Of a stretch of 64,000 nucleotides of DNA, positions 17,498-27,000 are shown one piece after another (the stretch's first letter is position 1; each line of letters begins with the position of its first letter). Origin of the DNA: Bordetella parapertussis (GTDB lineage Bacteria > Pseudomonadota > Gammaproteobacteria > Burkholderiales > Burkholderiaceae_C). The DNA lies in contig CAMDKD010000003.1 in NCBI GenBank assembly GCA_945901125.1, forward strand, positions 75,457 to 139,456. Direction: 5' to 3'. Made by a program: the position numbers and the translations under genes. Under the pieces are notes generated by a model. It was given only the letters and a program-made list of their open reading frames with translations. It did no database searches and had not been told where the DNA came from.

Positions 17498-18385
17498 ATG
17501 CAATTCCCCCAACCCACCGCAGTTTTGCAACTTCTCAAGCCCGTCACATGGTTTCCGCCCATGTGGGCTTTTGCTTGCGGTGCAGTGTCTTCGGGACAGT
17601 CTTTGACAGAGCATTTGTGGTTGGTTTTCAGCGGTATTGTGTTGGCCGGTCCCATGGTCTGCGCCACCAGCCAGGCGGTGAACGATTGGTTTGACCGTCA
17701 TGTAGACGCCATCAACGAGCCGCAAAGACCTATTCCATCCGGGCGCATTCCCGGTCGATGGGGTTTGTACATTGCCATTATTTGGACCGTGTTGTCATTG
17801 CTTTGGGCTTGGCAACTGGGCGCCTGGGGCTTCAAAGCTACTTTGCTGGCTTTGCTGCTAGCCTGGGGCTATAGCGCACCGCCTTTCCGCTTTAAACAAG
17901 ACGGCTGGCTGGGCAACGCCGCTTGCGGTCTCAGTTATGAGGGCCTGGCCTGGATCACAGGTGCGGCTGTCATGTCCGGCGGCGAACTGCCGGGCGCACA
18001 TATTTTGACTTTGGCCTTGCTCTACAGCCTGGCAGCGCACGGCATCATGACCTTGAACGATTTCAAAGCCATTGAGGGCGACCGGCTCATGGGCGTGTGG
18101 TCGCTGCCGGTGCAACTCGGTGTCAAACGCGCCGCCGGCACGGCTTGCTGGGTCATGTTGTTACCGCAGTTTGTCGTGGTGGCTTTGTTGCTTCGCTGGA
18201 GCGACTGGTCTTACGCCCTGGCCGTGTTGCTGTTGATTTACGCGCAAGTCCCGCTGATGACCCGGTTCATGAAAGACCCGGTCAAGCAGGCTTTGGGATT
18301 GAGCGCCTTTGGTGTGCCGTTGCTGGTGGCCGGCATGATGGTCAGCGCTTTTGCGTTGCGTCATGCAAGCGGGGTCACAGCATGA
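17498..18385 (+). CDS. bchG: Bacteriochlorophyll synthase BchG
   Basis: UbiA-family prenyltransferase that esterifies bacteriochlorophyllide a with geranylgeranyl or phytyl diphosphate. The 295-residue, eight- to nine-helix protein shows the polyprenyl-diphosphate motif NDWFDRHVDAINEPQRPIPSG (residues about 65-85) and the second motif NDFKAIEGDRLMGVWSLPV. Followed by bchP after 37 bases, which holds a 14-codon reading frame bridging the two genes. Confidence 0.96.
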   Translation: MQFPQPTAVLQLLKPVTWFPPMWAFACGAVSSGQSLTEHLWLVFSGIVLAGPMVCATSQAVNDWFDRHVDAINEPQRPIPSGRIPGRWGLYIAIIWTVLSLLWAWQLGAWGFKATLLALLLAWGYSAPPFRFKQDGWLGNAACGLSYEGLAWITGAAVMSGGELPGAHILTLALLYSLAAHGIMTLNDFKAIEGDRLMGVWSLPVQLGVKRAAGTACWVMLLPQFVVVALLLRWSDWSYALAVLLLIYAQVPLMTRFMKDPVKQALGLSAFGVPLLVAGMMVSAFALRHASGVTA

Positions 18386-18422
18386 CAAATTTGAGTGAAG
18401 CTGTTCTTTTATTTGGAGTCAA

Positions 18423-19625
18423 ATGATGAAAAACGATACCTATGACGTGGTGGTAGTGGGCGGCGGCCCGGCAGGTGCAACTGCTGCGGATGATTTGGCT
18501 TTGCAAGGGCACCGCGTGTTGCTGCTTGACCGCCAGGGACGCATCAAACCTTGCGGCGGTGCCATACCGCCGCGCTTGATCAAGGATTTTCAGATTCCGG
18601 ATGAGCTGTTGGTCGCTAAGGCGCGTGCGGCCCGCATGGTGTCGCCCAAGGACAAAAAAGTCGATATTCCTATCGAAGGCGGTTTTGTCGGCATGGTCAA
18701 CCGCGACCAGTTTGACGAATGGTTGCGCGTGCGTGCCGAATCGCACGGGGCTGTGCGCCAGCGCGGTGTATTCGACAAACTCACCCGCGACGATGACGGC
18801 GTCAGCCGGGTGCATTTCACGGTACGTACCGATGATGGTTTGACTTTTGCCGCCAGCACACGCGGCCTTTGCATAGTCGGTGCTGACGGCGCCAAGTCTG
18901 AGGTGGCTAGACAAGCTGTCCCGGGCGCGGAAAAAACCAAATACGTGTTTGCTTATCACGAGATATTGCAAACCCCGGCAAACATGTTGCAAACCGATGC
19001 CGACCCGTCGCGTTGCGATGTGTACTACCGTGGCAGTTTGTCACCAGATTTTTACGGCTGGGTGTTCCCGCACGGCGACACCATGAGTGTGGGTACCGGT
19101 AGCGCTGACAAAGGGTTTTCATTGCGCGGTGCTGTAGGGCGTTTGCGCGATGCCGCAGGCTTACAGCAAGCCACAGTGTTGCGCCGCGAGGGCGCGCCTT
19201 TGCCTATGAAACCGCTGCCGCGCTGGGACAACGGACGCGATGTGGTGCTGGCCGGAGACGCAGCCGGTGTGGTCGCACCTGCTTCCGGTGAAGGTATTTA
19301 TTACGCCATGTTGGGCGGGCGTCTGGCTGCAGAGGCAGCGCACGAAATGCTGACCACGGGCAACACCAAGGCCTTGAAACTGGCGCGCAAGCGCTTCATG
19401 AAAGACCACGGCACGGTGTTTTTGGTGCTGGGCATCATGCAGTATTTCTGGTACAGCACTGACAAACGCCGCGAAAGCTTCGTCAAGATGTGCGAAGACA
19501 AGGACGTGCAAAAACTGACTTTTGATTCGTACATGAACAAAAAACTGGAGCGCACAAAACCCATGGCACACGTGAAAATATTTTTCAAGGACATGGCGCA
19601 CCTGATGGGCATGGCCAAAACCTGA
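18423..19625 (+). CDS. bchP: Geranylgeranyl reductase BchP
   Basis: FAD-dependent, NADPH-using reductase that saturates the geranylgeranyl tail of bacteriochlorophyll to phytyl. The 400-residue protein has the N-terminal dinucleotide motif VVVGGGPAGATAADDLA, the ILP-type IKPCGGAIPPRL motif, and the second FAD motif VVLAGDAAGVVAPASGEGIYYAM. Two adjacent ATG codons at 18423 and 18426 can both serve; GGAG lies upstream. Length normal for the family. Confidence 0.96.
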   Translation: MMKNDTYDVVVVGGGPAGATAADDLALQGHRVLLLDRQGRIKPCGGAIPPRLIKDFQIPDELLVAKARAARMVSPKDKKVDIPIEGGFVGMVNRDQFDEWLRVRAESHGAVRQRGVFDKLTRDDDGVSRVHFTVRTDDGLTFAASTRGLCIVGADGAKSEVARQAVPGAEKTKYVFAYHEILQTPANMLQTDADPSRCDVYYRGSLSPDFYGWVFPHGDTMSVGTGSADKGFSLRGAVGRLRDAAGLQQATVLRREGAPLPMKPLPRWDNGRDVVLAGDAAGVVAPASGEGIYYAMLGGRLAAEAAHEMLTTGNTKALKLARKRFMKDHGTVFLVLGIMQYFWYSTDKRRESFVKMCEDKDVQKLTFDSYMNKKLERTKPMAHVKIFFKDMAHLMGMAKT

Positions 19626-19635
19626 CGTACTTGCG

Positions 19636-19664
19636 ACAAGGCCACGTAGCTAATGGCCTTGTTG
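19636..19664 (+). terminator. Probable terminator after bchP
   Basis: ACAAGGCC/GGCCTTGT forms an 8-bp perfect stem with an 11-nt loop 11 bases past the bchP stop, followed by the weak T-tract TGTT. The gene on the far side is convergent, so it may act in both directions. Confidence 0.5.
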
Positions 19665-19683
19665 TTCCAGAACAATTGGGAGG

Positions 19684-19962
19684 TCATTGATGAATAGACT
19701 GTACCGATTCGATGGCGCTGGACAAACGTTCGAAATAAGCTTGACCTGAGGGGGTCAGGTTGATGTATTTGGTGCGCCGGTTGTTGCCTTGGAAAATAGA
19801 CTCAACCAGTTTGGCGTTCAAAAGAACATCAAGCTTGCGATGCAAGGTAGCGGGTGAACCAAGTTGTTTGAAACTCATGACATCAGACACAGTCAGCAGT
19901 TTGTCATTTGACACACCGATGGCAATTTCCTCCAGAATCTGTTTGCAAGTGGAGTCCTGCAA
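19684..19962 (-). CDS. Small winged-helix (MarR-like) transcriptional regulator, 5' end probably frameshifted
   Basis: A 92-residue frame from a TTG at 19962 encodes a winged-helix core: recognition region around LGSPATLHRKLDVLLNAKLVE and a wing GNNRRTKYINLTPSGQAYF, as in small MarR-type regulators. Codon-like sequence continues upstream in the same frame (residues ...NYYINFLNLLKAFESITDEAL) with no start codon. A well-placed ATG with a GAGG ribosome site lies at 20030, out of frame because of an A7 run (20021-20027). One base change in that run or in the T6 run at 20003-20008 would give a full protein of about 115 residues. Convergent with bchP and downstream of bchO; a role in photosynthesis control is only suggested by location. 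Confidence 0.6.
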   Translation of the reverse strand: MQDSTCKQILEEIAIGVSNDKLLTVSDVMSFKQLGSPATLHRKLDVLLNAKLVESIFQGNNRRTKYINLTPSGQAYFERLSSAIESVQSIHQ

Positions 19963-20187
19963 AGCTTCATCTGTTATCGATTCGAAAGCTTTAAGCAGAT
20001 TTAAAAAATTGATGTAATAGTTTTTTTCATTTAGTTCGACCTCTTTTTCTTATTTTATAAGTATTTTCACGGTCTAGTTTTAAACGCTTGGCTTGGTGCA
20101 TGAAATCTGCAGGGTATTGGTTGAATTTCCCCCGAATGTTGAGCAACGAATACTTGTTTCAGAAAGTGCCGTTGGGTAAATCCGGCG

Positions 20188-21051
20188 CTAATTGTTAAGG
20201 AGAATTTTTAAACAGAATTTAACTGTTTCTTGTGGTGTTTCTTCGTGCACCAGGTGACCATAGCCTGATCGTATGTCTAATTCAGCGTCTGACAACAAGC
20301 CCAGCGCCTGTCGGGCTTGCAAAGGCGGTACCGTGCCGTCGTTGTCACCAACCAACATTCGTACCGGGCAGTGCAATTGCTGCAACTTGTAAGCGCCACG
20401 CGACAAATCCCAGGCCGCCATCATTTTCAACGCGCCTTGCGCATGCACCGGGCTGGCCACGAGCTGCGCGTACAAATATTTTCCGCGCTCATCCAGCGTA
20501 GAGCCGGTGCTTTGCAGCAGTTTGTCCAGCATGCCGGGGCTGCTGGCCTGGCGCGCAAACCACTGCGGCACCAGGCTGGTGACGGCCAGCAATTTGGCAG
20601 CCGGTGGAAACAACAAACCGGCCAAGCCCGGTAGCGGCAACCAGGCCGGGTTGATGCCTATCAGCACCTGTGGTTGCAAGCCCTGATCCAACACCATTTG
20701 TGCGGCAATGGCCGCGCCTGCCGAATGGCCTATGAAGGCATCCACCGGCCAATTGAGTTGCTTTAACAAAACGCCTAAGCTTTTAGCCATGCCGTGCAGC
20801 GACATGCCGTCGCCTTCAGCCAGGCTGGAGAAACCGTGTCCGGGCAAATCGACGGCCAGCACTTGCGCCTTTTCTGCCAACGGCAGCAGCATGTCTCGCC
20901 AGGTGTGTGATGAAGCGCCGGTGCCGTGCAGCAACAACACGCGCGGCCCTTGCGTGCCTGCTTGTTGCACATGCCAGCGAACGCCTGGCGCTTCAACGAA
21001 CCGGCTGAGCCCGGTATTAGGCCAGTCGTGGCGCAGTCTTTCCCAGTCCAT
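20188..21051 (-). CDS. bchO: Alpha/beta hydrolase BchO
   Basis: A 287-residue alpha/beta-hydrolase that accompanies Mg-chelatase genes in purple bacteria; its exact reaction is not established. Visible are the oxyanion-hole motif LLLHGTGASSHTW, the nucleophile elbow FIGHSAGAAIA (Ser in GHSAG) and a late GYGHLVHEE with the catalytic His. The frame is open further upstream, but the ATG at 21051 (MDWERLRHDWPN), 5 bases after the bchD stop, fits the family N-terminus. The 20031-20187 gap after it shows no clear terminator. Confidence 0.9.
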   Translation of the reverse strand: MDWERLRHDWPNTGLSRFVEAPGVRWHVQQAGTQGPRVLLLHGTGASSHTWRDMLLPLAEKAQVLAVDLPGHGFSSLAEGDGMSLHGMAKSLGVLLKQLNWPVDAFIGHSAGAAIAAQMVLDQGLQPQVLIGINPAWLPLPGLAGLLFPPAAKLLAVTSLVPQWFARQASSPGMLDKLLQSTGSTLDERGKYLYAQLVASPVHAQGALKMMAAWDLSRGAYKLQQLHCPVRMLVGDNDGTVPPLQARQALGLLSDAELDIRSGYGHLVHEETPQETVKFCLKILLNN

Positions 21052-21056
21052 GAAAT

Positions 21057-22949
21057 TCAACCAGCCACCGGGTTGCGCCAAACCGGCGTGGTCGATGGGG
21101 CTGTCTGTTTTTGCCAAACGGATGTAGCCGTTGCAGGCGCAGATGGCATGACGCCGCCGGATTGCACCGCCTGTACCGCTTGTGCCATGCGACTGCCATT
21201 GGCCAAGGGCAAAGGCACGTAACGTGCGCCCATTTCTTTGGCCAGTTGTTGGGCCTGCGGGTCCGGTCTGGCGCTGGTGTCCAGCCAGATGGCCGGTAGG
21301 CCGTGGCCACGCCACTGACGCGCTAAAGTGAGCGCCTCCTCCAGCGCTTGAGCCCGTCCGCCTTGACCTTGCAATGTCACGTTTGGACGCCCATCGGACA
21401 GCATGACCAGGCTGGGCGAATGCCCGAGCCGTTTTTCCGCCAGCGCGACTTGCAGGCTTTGTTCGATGGCTTTGGCCAATGGCGTGCCGCCGCCGCCGGG
21501 CAGGCCGGAAAGGCTGCGCTTGGCGCGTACCAGCGATTTGGTCGGCGGTAACAAGACCTCGGCGGTGGTGCCGCGAAAGCCTATAACGCAGACCTGGTCG
21601 CGCCGTGCATACGACTGAGCCAGCAGCAACTCGACCGCGCCTTTGGCCTCGGCCAGACGGTGCAGCGCCGCAGAACCGGATGCATCAATCGCAAATATCA
21701 GGCAGGTAGGGCTGTTTTCGGCAAAACGGTGCACATGGAAATCTTCGGTGCGTATGGCCAGTCGGGCTTTGGAGTTGGCGGGTATGCGACGCAGTTTCTG
21801 GCGTGGCACGGCGGCGTTGAGTGTCGCCAGCACATGCAAGCGTGCGCCCTGGCGCGGGTTGCCCGGGCGCGGCGGCATGGGCGTGCCGCGCAAAAAACTC
21901 ATTTTGCGGTCTCCGCTGCGGCCTTGGCCGCGACCGGCTGCTGCTGGTTTGTTGCCCTCGGCCAGTTGCGCCAGCACGTCTGCAGGCAGGCTGGCCAAGG
22001 CGGCTTCCAGCATCATCTCGGCCATTTGTTGCGGGTCGAATTCGGGCTCTTGCTGCTCATCTGTCTCGGCGTCTTCGTCCTTGGGAGCTTCATCGGGCGG
22101 CGGCTCTTCAGGCGGGCTGTCTTGCTCAGGGGGCTCGGGGGGAGGCTGCTCCTGCTGGGCTTCCTCAGGTGGCGGGGGCAAGCGTGTGGCGCGCGGCGTG
22201 ATCACCAATCGGGCTGCGCGGCCCAGGTCTTCGTCTTCCACCGCGTCGCTGCCGCGCAAAGCTGCCATCACTTTGGCCAGCTTGATGGCTGCCAATGGCG
22301 CGCGCAAGCTGTCCACGCCCAAAGCCATGGCGGTCTGGCACATGGCCTGCAGGTGTGCGTCACTGACCGGCATCTGCCTGGCATGGTCGCGCAAGGCGTT
22401 CAAATCAAATTCGGGCAAGGTGTCCATCACCAGCCGGGTTTCTTCAGATTCGCCGCCGGAGCGTCCCATAGAACGCAAATCCAGCCAGATACCTAAACGC
22501 TCCTGCAAGCCGCCGGCCAGTGGCGGTTCGTCGTCCAGTGCCTCGTCCAAAGCGGCTACGCCAATGAAAGTGTCTTGCGTCATGCCGCTGCTGCCCAGGG
22601 TCACCTGACCCTGATCCAGCACCTGGCCCAAAATGGCGGCGGTGTCGTCGGGCAATCGTTCGGCCATGGGGAGCAGCAACACCGTGGGCGTGGTTTGCAG
22701 CAACAAACCGGCCTGGTAAATAGCGCGCCCGGCATTCAAAGTGGCACCCAAGTCCAGCCCGCCGAGCAGGCGTTCGCTGTCGGCGTGTCCCGGCAGCCGT
22801 CTGAGTGAGGGATGCAGCCGGGTGAGTTCAGCCAGCCAGTTGTCGCGCACCGGCCCGTGCGGCGCACGCAACCAGACGCCGCGCAAACCCGGGGGGTCGA
22901 CGCTGAGCGCAGCCGCAGCCCACAGGGCGTCGTCCCAGGCCAGGTTCAC
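21057..22949 (-). CDS. bchD: Magnesium chelatase subunit BchD
   Basis: AAA+/VWA subunit of Mg-chelatase that bridges BchI rings to BchH. The 630-residue protein has an N-terminal degenerate AAA+ module without a clear Walker A and a Pro/Glu-rich acidic linker (about residues 255-305). The C-terminal VWA domain has the MIDAS motif DASGS (in IFAIDASGSAALHRLAEAKG) and LSDGRPNV. Starts in a 4-base overlap with bchI. Confidence 0.95.
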   Translation of the reverse strand: MNLAWDDALWAAAALSVDPPGLRGVWLRAPHGPVRDNWLAELTRLHPSLRRLPGHADSERLLGGLDLGATLNAGRAIYQAGLLLQTTPTVLLLPMAERLPDDTAAILGQVLDQGQVTLGSSGMTQDTFIGVAALDEALDDEPPLAGGLQERLGIWLDLRSMGRSGGESEETRLVMDTLPEFDLNALRDHARQMPVSDAHLQAMCQTAMALGVDSLRAPLAAIKLAKVMAALRGSDAVEDEDLGRAARLVITPRATRLPPPPEEAQQEQPPPEPPEQDSPPEEPPPDEAPKDEDAETDEQQEPEFDPQQMAEMMLEAALASLPADVLAQLAEGNKPAAAGRGQGRSGDRKMSFLRGTPMPPRPGNPRQGARLHVLATLNAAVPRQKLRRIPANSKARLAIRTEDFHVHRFAENSPTCLIFAIDASGSAALHRLAEAKGAVELLLAQSYARRDQVCVIGFRGTTAEVLLPPTKSLVRAKRSLSGLPGGGGTPLAKAIEQSLQVALAEKRLGHSPSLVMLSDGRPNVTLQGQGGRAQALEEALTLARQWRGHGLPAIWLDTSARPDPQAQQLAKEMGARYVPLPLANGSRMAQAVQAVQSGGVMPSAPATATSVWQKQTAPSTTPVWRNPVAG

Positions 22950-23971
22950 GCGCCCAGCACCTCCTCAAGCGCACGTTGCACACGTGTGCCCGAGCCGGTG
23001 TCGTCCAGCGGATTGCGGCGCAAGCGGTGGCGCAAAGCCAGCGGCGCGATGGCGCGCAAATGTGCCGTGGTGACGGTTTTCTTGCCTTGTATCGCAGCAT
23101 AGGCGCGGCTGGCGCGCATCAAAGTGAGTTCGGCGCGCAAACCGTCGGTGCCCAGTTTTTGGCAAAGTTGCGCGCAAGTGCGCAGCAAGTCGTCACCGGC
23201 TTCGACTTTTTCCAGCGTTTTGCGGGCTTTCAATATGTGGTTACGCAGGGCTTGGTTGTCGGCTGCATAGGTTTGGCGAAAAGCCTCAGGGTCGCGCTCA
23301 AACGCGTCGCGGCGCTTGATGACGAGCACACGCTGATCCAAATCCTGCGGCGTTTTCACTTCCACCGACAGACCAAAGCGGTCCAGCAATTGCGGGCGTA
23401 ATTCGCCTTCTTCCGGATTGCCGCTGCCGACAAGAACAAAACGCGCCGGATGCCGGATGCTAAGACCTTCGCGCTCGACCACGTTTTCGCCCGAGGCTGC
23501 AACGTCGATCAGCAAATCGACCAAATGGTCTTCCAGCAAATTGACTTCATCTATGTAGAGAAACCCACGGTTGGCCTGCGCCAGTAAACCGGGCGAAAAA
23601 GCCTTGACACCCTGGCTCAGCGCTTGCTCTAAATCCAACGCACCAACCACGCGGTCTTCGGTGGCGCCCAGCGGCAGGTCAATGACCGGCACGGGCTTGC
23701 TCTCAGTCGCAATTTTTTTCCCCGTTTTGAGGCTGGCGCAATCCGCGCAACTGACGCTGTTGCTGTTCGGGTCGCAACCGTAACGGCAGCCCTTGACCAC
23801 TTGTATGGGCGGCAGCAAATCGGCGAGTGCGCGCACCGCCGTGGATTTGCCGGTGCCTCTGTCACCCAGCGCAAGCACGCCGCCGACTTTGGGGTCGACG
23901 GCAACGATTTGAATTGCCAGTTTCATTTCGTCTTGACCGACGATGGCGGAAAATGGGAAGGGAGTAGCCAT
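22946..23971 (-). CDS. bchI: Magnesium chelatase ATPase subunit BchI
   Basis: The AAA+ ATPase of Mg-chelatase that drives Mg insertion into protoporphyrin IX. The 341-residue protein has Walker A GDRGTGKST (residues about 37-45), Walker B LYIDEVNLLEDH and the sensor SGNPEEGELRPQLLDRFG. An internal Cys-rich insert (CRYGCDPNSNSVSCADC) before the pore region is present in many BchI proteins. 64 bases after bchH. Confidence 0.97.
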   Translation of the reverse strand: MATPFPFSAIVGQDEMKLAIQIVAVDPKVGGVLALGDRGTGKSTAVRALADLLPPIQVVKGCRYGCDPNSNSVSCADCASLKTGKKIATESKPVPVIDLPLGATEDRVVGALDLEQALSQGVKAFSPGLLAQANRGFLYIDEVNLLEDHLVDLLIDVAASGENVVEREGLSIRHPARFVLVGSGNPEEGELRPQLLDRFGLSVEVKTPQDLDQRVLVIKRRDAFERDPEAFRQTYAADNQALRNHILKARKTLEKVEAGDDLLRTCAQLCQKLGTDGLRAELTLMRASRAYAAIQGKKTVTTAHLRAIAPLALRHRLRRNPLDDTGSGTRVQRALEEVLGA

Positions 23972-24035
23972 GGAGCAATCTTACGAAAGACGCAGGGTGA
24001 CAACCTCACCATGCGTGAACAAGGGAAAAGCCGGA

Positions 24036-27000
24036 TTAACTTTGGCTGGCTTCGTAGACGCCTTCCAAACGGTCTTCAAGTTCGTCGCTGGCCTGCTGCA
24101 TTTGTTGCAACATGTCGGCATCCGGTGTCCAGTAGGCGCGGTCCGAGGCTTCAATCAAGCGGTTGGCCAAACGGGCTGAAGCTGTCGGGTTGAGCCTGGC
24201 GAGGCGGTCGCGCATTTCAGGGTTGAGCACAAAGGTTTCGGTCAATTGCTTGTAAACCCAAGGCTGCACCTGGCCGGTGGTGGCCGACCAGCCCACGGTG
24301 TTGGTGATGTGCACCTCGATTTGTCGAACGCCTTCGTAGCCGTGTTCCAGCATGCCTTCGTACCACTTGGGGTTGAGCATGCGGGTACGGGTTTCGAGCG
24401 CTACTTGTTCCGACAGACTGCGAACCGTGCCGTCGCCACGGGTCTGGTCGCCGATGTAGACCGGCGTATTTTCAGTGCCGCCCTTGGCCTGGCGAACAGC
24501 GCGGGTGATGCCGCCGAGTGTGTCGAAATAATTGTCCACCGTGGTCACGCCGAGTTCGACAGATTCCAGGTTTTGGTAGGTCAGTTGCACATCGGCCAAA
24601 GCGCTTTTAAGCAAGCCGGGATTTGACACGGGTTGGCCGCTGACACCGAAGGCAAAACCTTTGCGCGAGGTATAGGTGTTGGCGAGTTCGTCCTCGTTGT
24701 CCCAGCAGCCGTTGTCGACCAGATGGTTCACATTCGCACCATAACTGCCATCGGAGTTGCCGAACACGCGCAAGGCGGCCGTTTGCATGTCGCAGTTGTG
24801 TTCCTTCTGGTAAGCCAAGGCATGTTTGCGAATGAAGTTTTGATCAGACGGTTCATCTGCCTCGGCAGCCATGAGCGCGGCCTGGGCCAGCATCTTGATT
24901 TGCAGCGGCAGCAGGTCACGGAAAATACCTGAGAGCGTGACCACCACATCGATGCGCGGGCGGCCGAGTTCGGCCAGCGGAATCAGCTGGGCGCCAACCA
25001 AGCGACCATAGCTGTCAAAACGGGGTTTGGCACCCAGCAAACGCAGCGCCTGACCGATTTGGCTGCCTTCAGATTTCAGGTTGTCGCTGCCCCATAAAAC
25101 TATGGCCACAGATTCTGGCAGCGGATTGCCGTCGTCCATGAAACGGGCGATGAGTTTGTCGGCTTGCTTGGCGCCGTCTTGCACAGCGAAAGCGCTGGGA
25201 ATGCGAAACGGGTCAAAACCGTGCAGGTTGCGCCCGGTGGGCAACACTTCCGGTGTGCGCAGTAAGTCGCCGCCGGGTGCCGGGTGTATGTAACGGCCAT
25301 CGAGGGCACCGAGCAGGCCTTCGATTTCGCTGTTCTTGCCCATCAACATAAAGGTCTTGGCCAGCGTATCAAACAGCTTGCTGCGCTCTTCGCTGGTCGG
25401 CAAGCCGCTGAGTTCTGCCGCCTTGGCTGCACTGCCGCCTTTGACGATGGCATCAATGGCCGCCGGTGCGACTTCGCCTATGTTTTGGCTTTCGGCCATG
25501 GCGCTCAACATATTGGCATATTGCGAGTCGTTGAACGGCTTGCCGACCACATGCAGACCGTGCGGTATCAGTGTGTATTCAAGCTCCAGCATTTGCACCG
25601 ACAACTGCTGAACAGTGTGTTGCACCTCTTGCATGCTGTTTGCATTGGCGTGTATGTTCCACACGGGTTCTGCGGGCGTCAGGTCTATGGCCGCGGCTTG
25701 GGCTTGAATCAGTTCGGCCAGGCTCGCCATGTCTGCGGCCTCAGCAGGACTGAGGTTGCGCCAACGGTCAATAGAGGCTTTCAAATCCACCAAACCGCTG
25801 TACAGACCGGCTGCTTCTACAGTCGGTGACAAATAACTGATGAGCGTCGCGCCGCCTCTGCGTTTGGCAATCGCGCCTTCTGAGGGGTTGTTGGCTGCGT
25901 ACAAATAAAAATTCGGTAAGTCCTGGATCAGACGGTCAGGCCAGCAGTTACCTGTCAACCCTGTTTGCTTGCCTGGCATGAATTCCAGCGACCCGTGTGT
26001 GCCGAAATGCATCACCGCATGGGCTGCAAAGTCTTCGCGCAGGTAGCGGTAAAACGCCGAGAAAGCATGCGTCGGGGCAAAGCCGCCTTCGAACAACAAA
26101 CGCATCGGGTCGCCTTCATAACCAAAAGATGGCTGCACAGCGACCAGCAAATTACCGAACTGATGCCCCATGACAAAAATGGACTGACCGTTGGAGAGTT
26201 GCTTGCCGGGCGCAGGGCCCCAATGCGCTTCGATGTCAGTCAGATAGCGTTCGCGTCGCACATGGTCTTCTGCGGAAATCAGCGTGTGCACATTGGCATC
26301 CGCGCCGTATTGCATACGGTTGCCTTCCAGAATCTGGTGTTCCAAGGCTTCGCGTGATTCGGGTATGTCGACGGTATAGCCTTGGGCCTTCATGGCCTTC
26401 ATGGTGTTGTAGAGCGACTCGAACACACCCAGGTAGGCGGCGGTGCCGGTGTTACCCGCGTTAGGCGGGAAATTGAAAATGACCATGGCCACACGGCGTT
26501 TGGCACGTTCGCTGCGACGCAGTGCCACCAATCGCGCCACCCGCATGGCGAGCATAGAGGTGCGCTCGGTGCAGGTGAACATGTCTTCCTGGTGATGTTC
26601 TTTGGTGAAAGTGCAGCGTTGCTCACAGCCGGTGCAAGTCACGCCGTCGGCACCCGGGCGTCCGCCGTAAACCATGGGAATGACAGAACCATCAAGTTCA
26701 GGAATCGCCACCATGATGGTGGATTCGACAGGCAACAGGCCGCGACTGGAGCCGCCCCATTGGTCCAGCGTTTGAAATTCGACCGGATGGGCGGCGATGT
26801 AAGGCACATCAAGTTTGCCCAGAATTTCTTCGGCAGCGTGTGCGTCGTTGTAGGCGGGGCCGCCGACCAACGAGAAACCAGTGAGAGAAATGACGGCGTC
26901 CACCGTGCATTTACCGTCTTTGAGGAAGAAAGCTTCAATCGCCGGACGTGAATCCAAGCCGGCTGCGAACGCGGGCACCACTTGCAAACCTTGTACTTCC

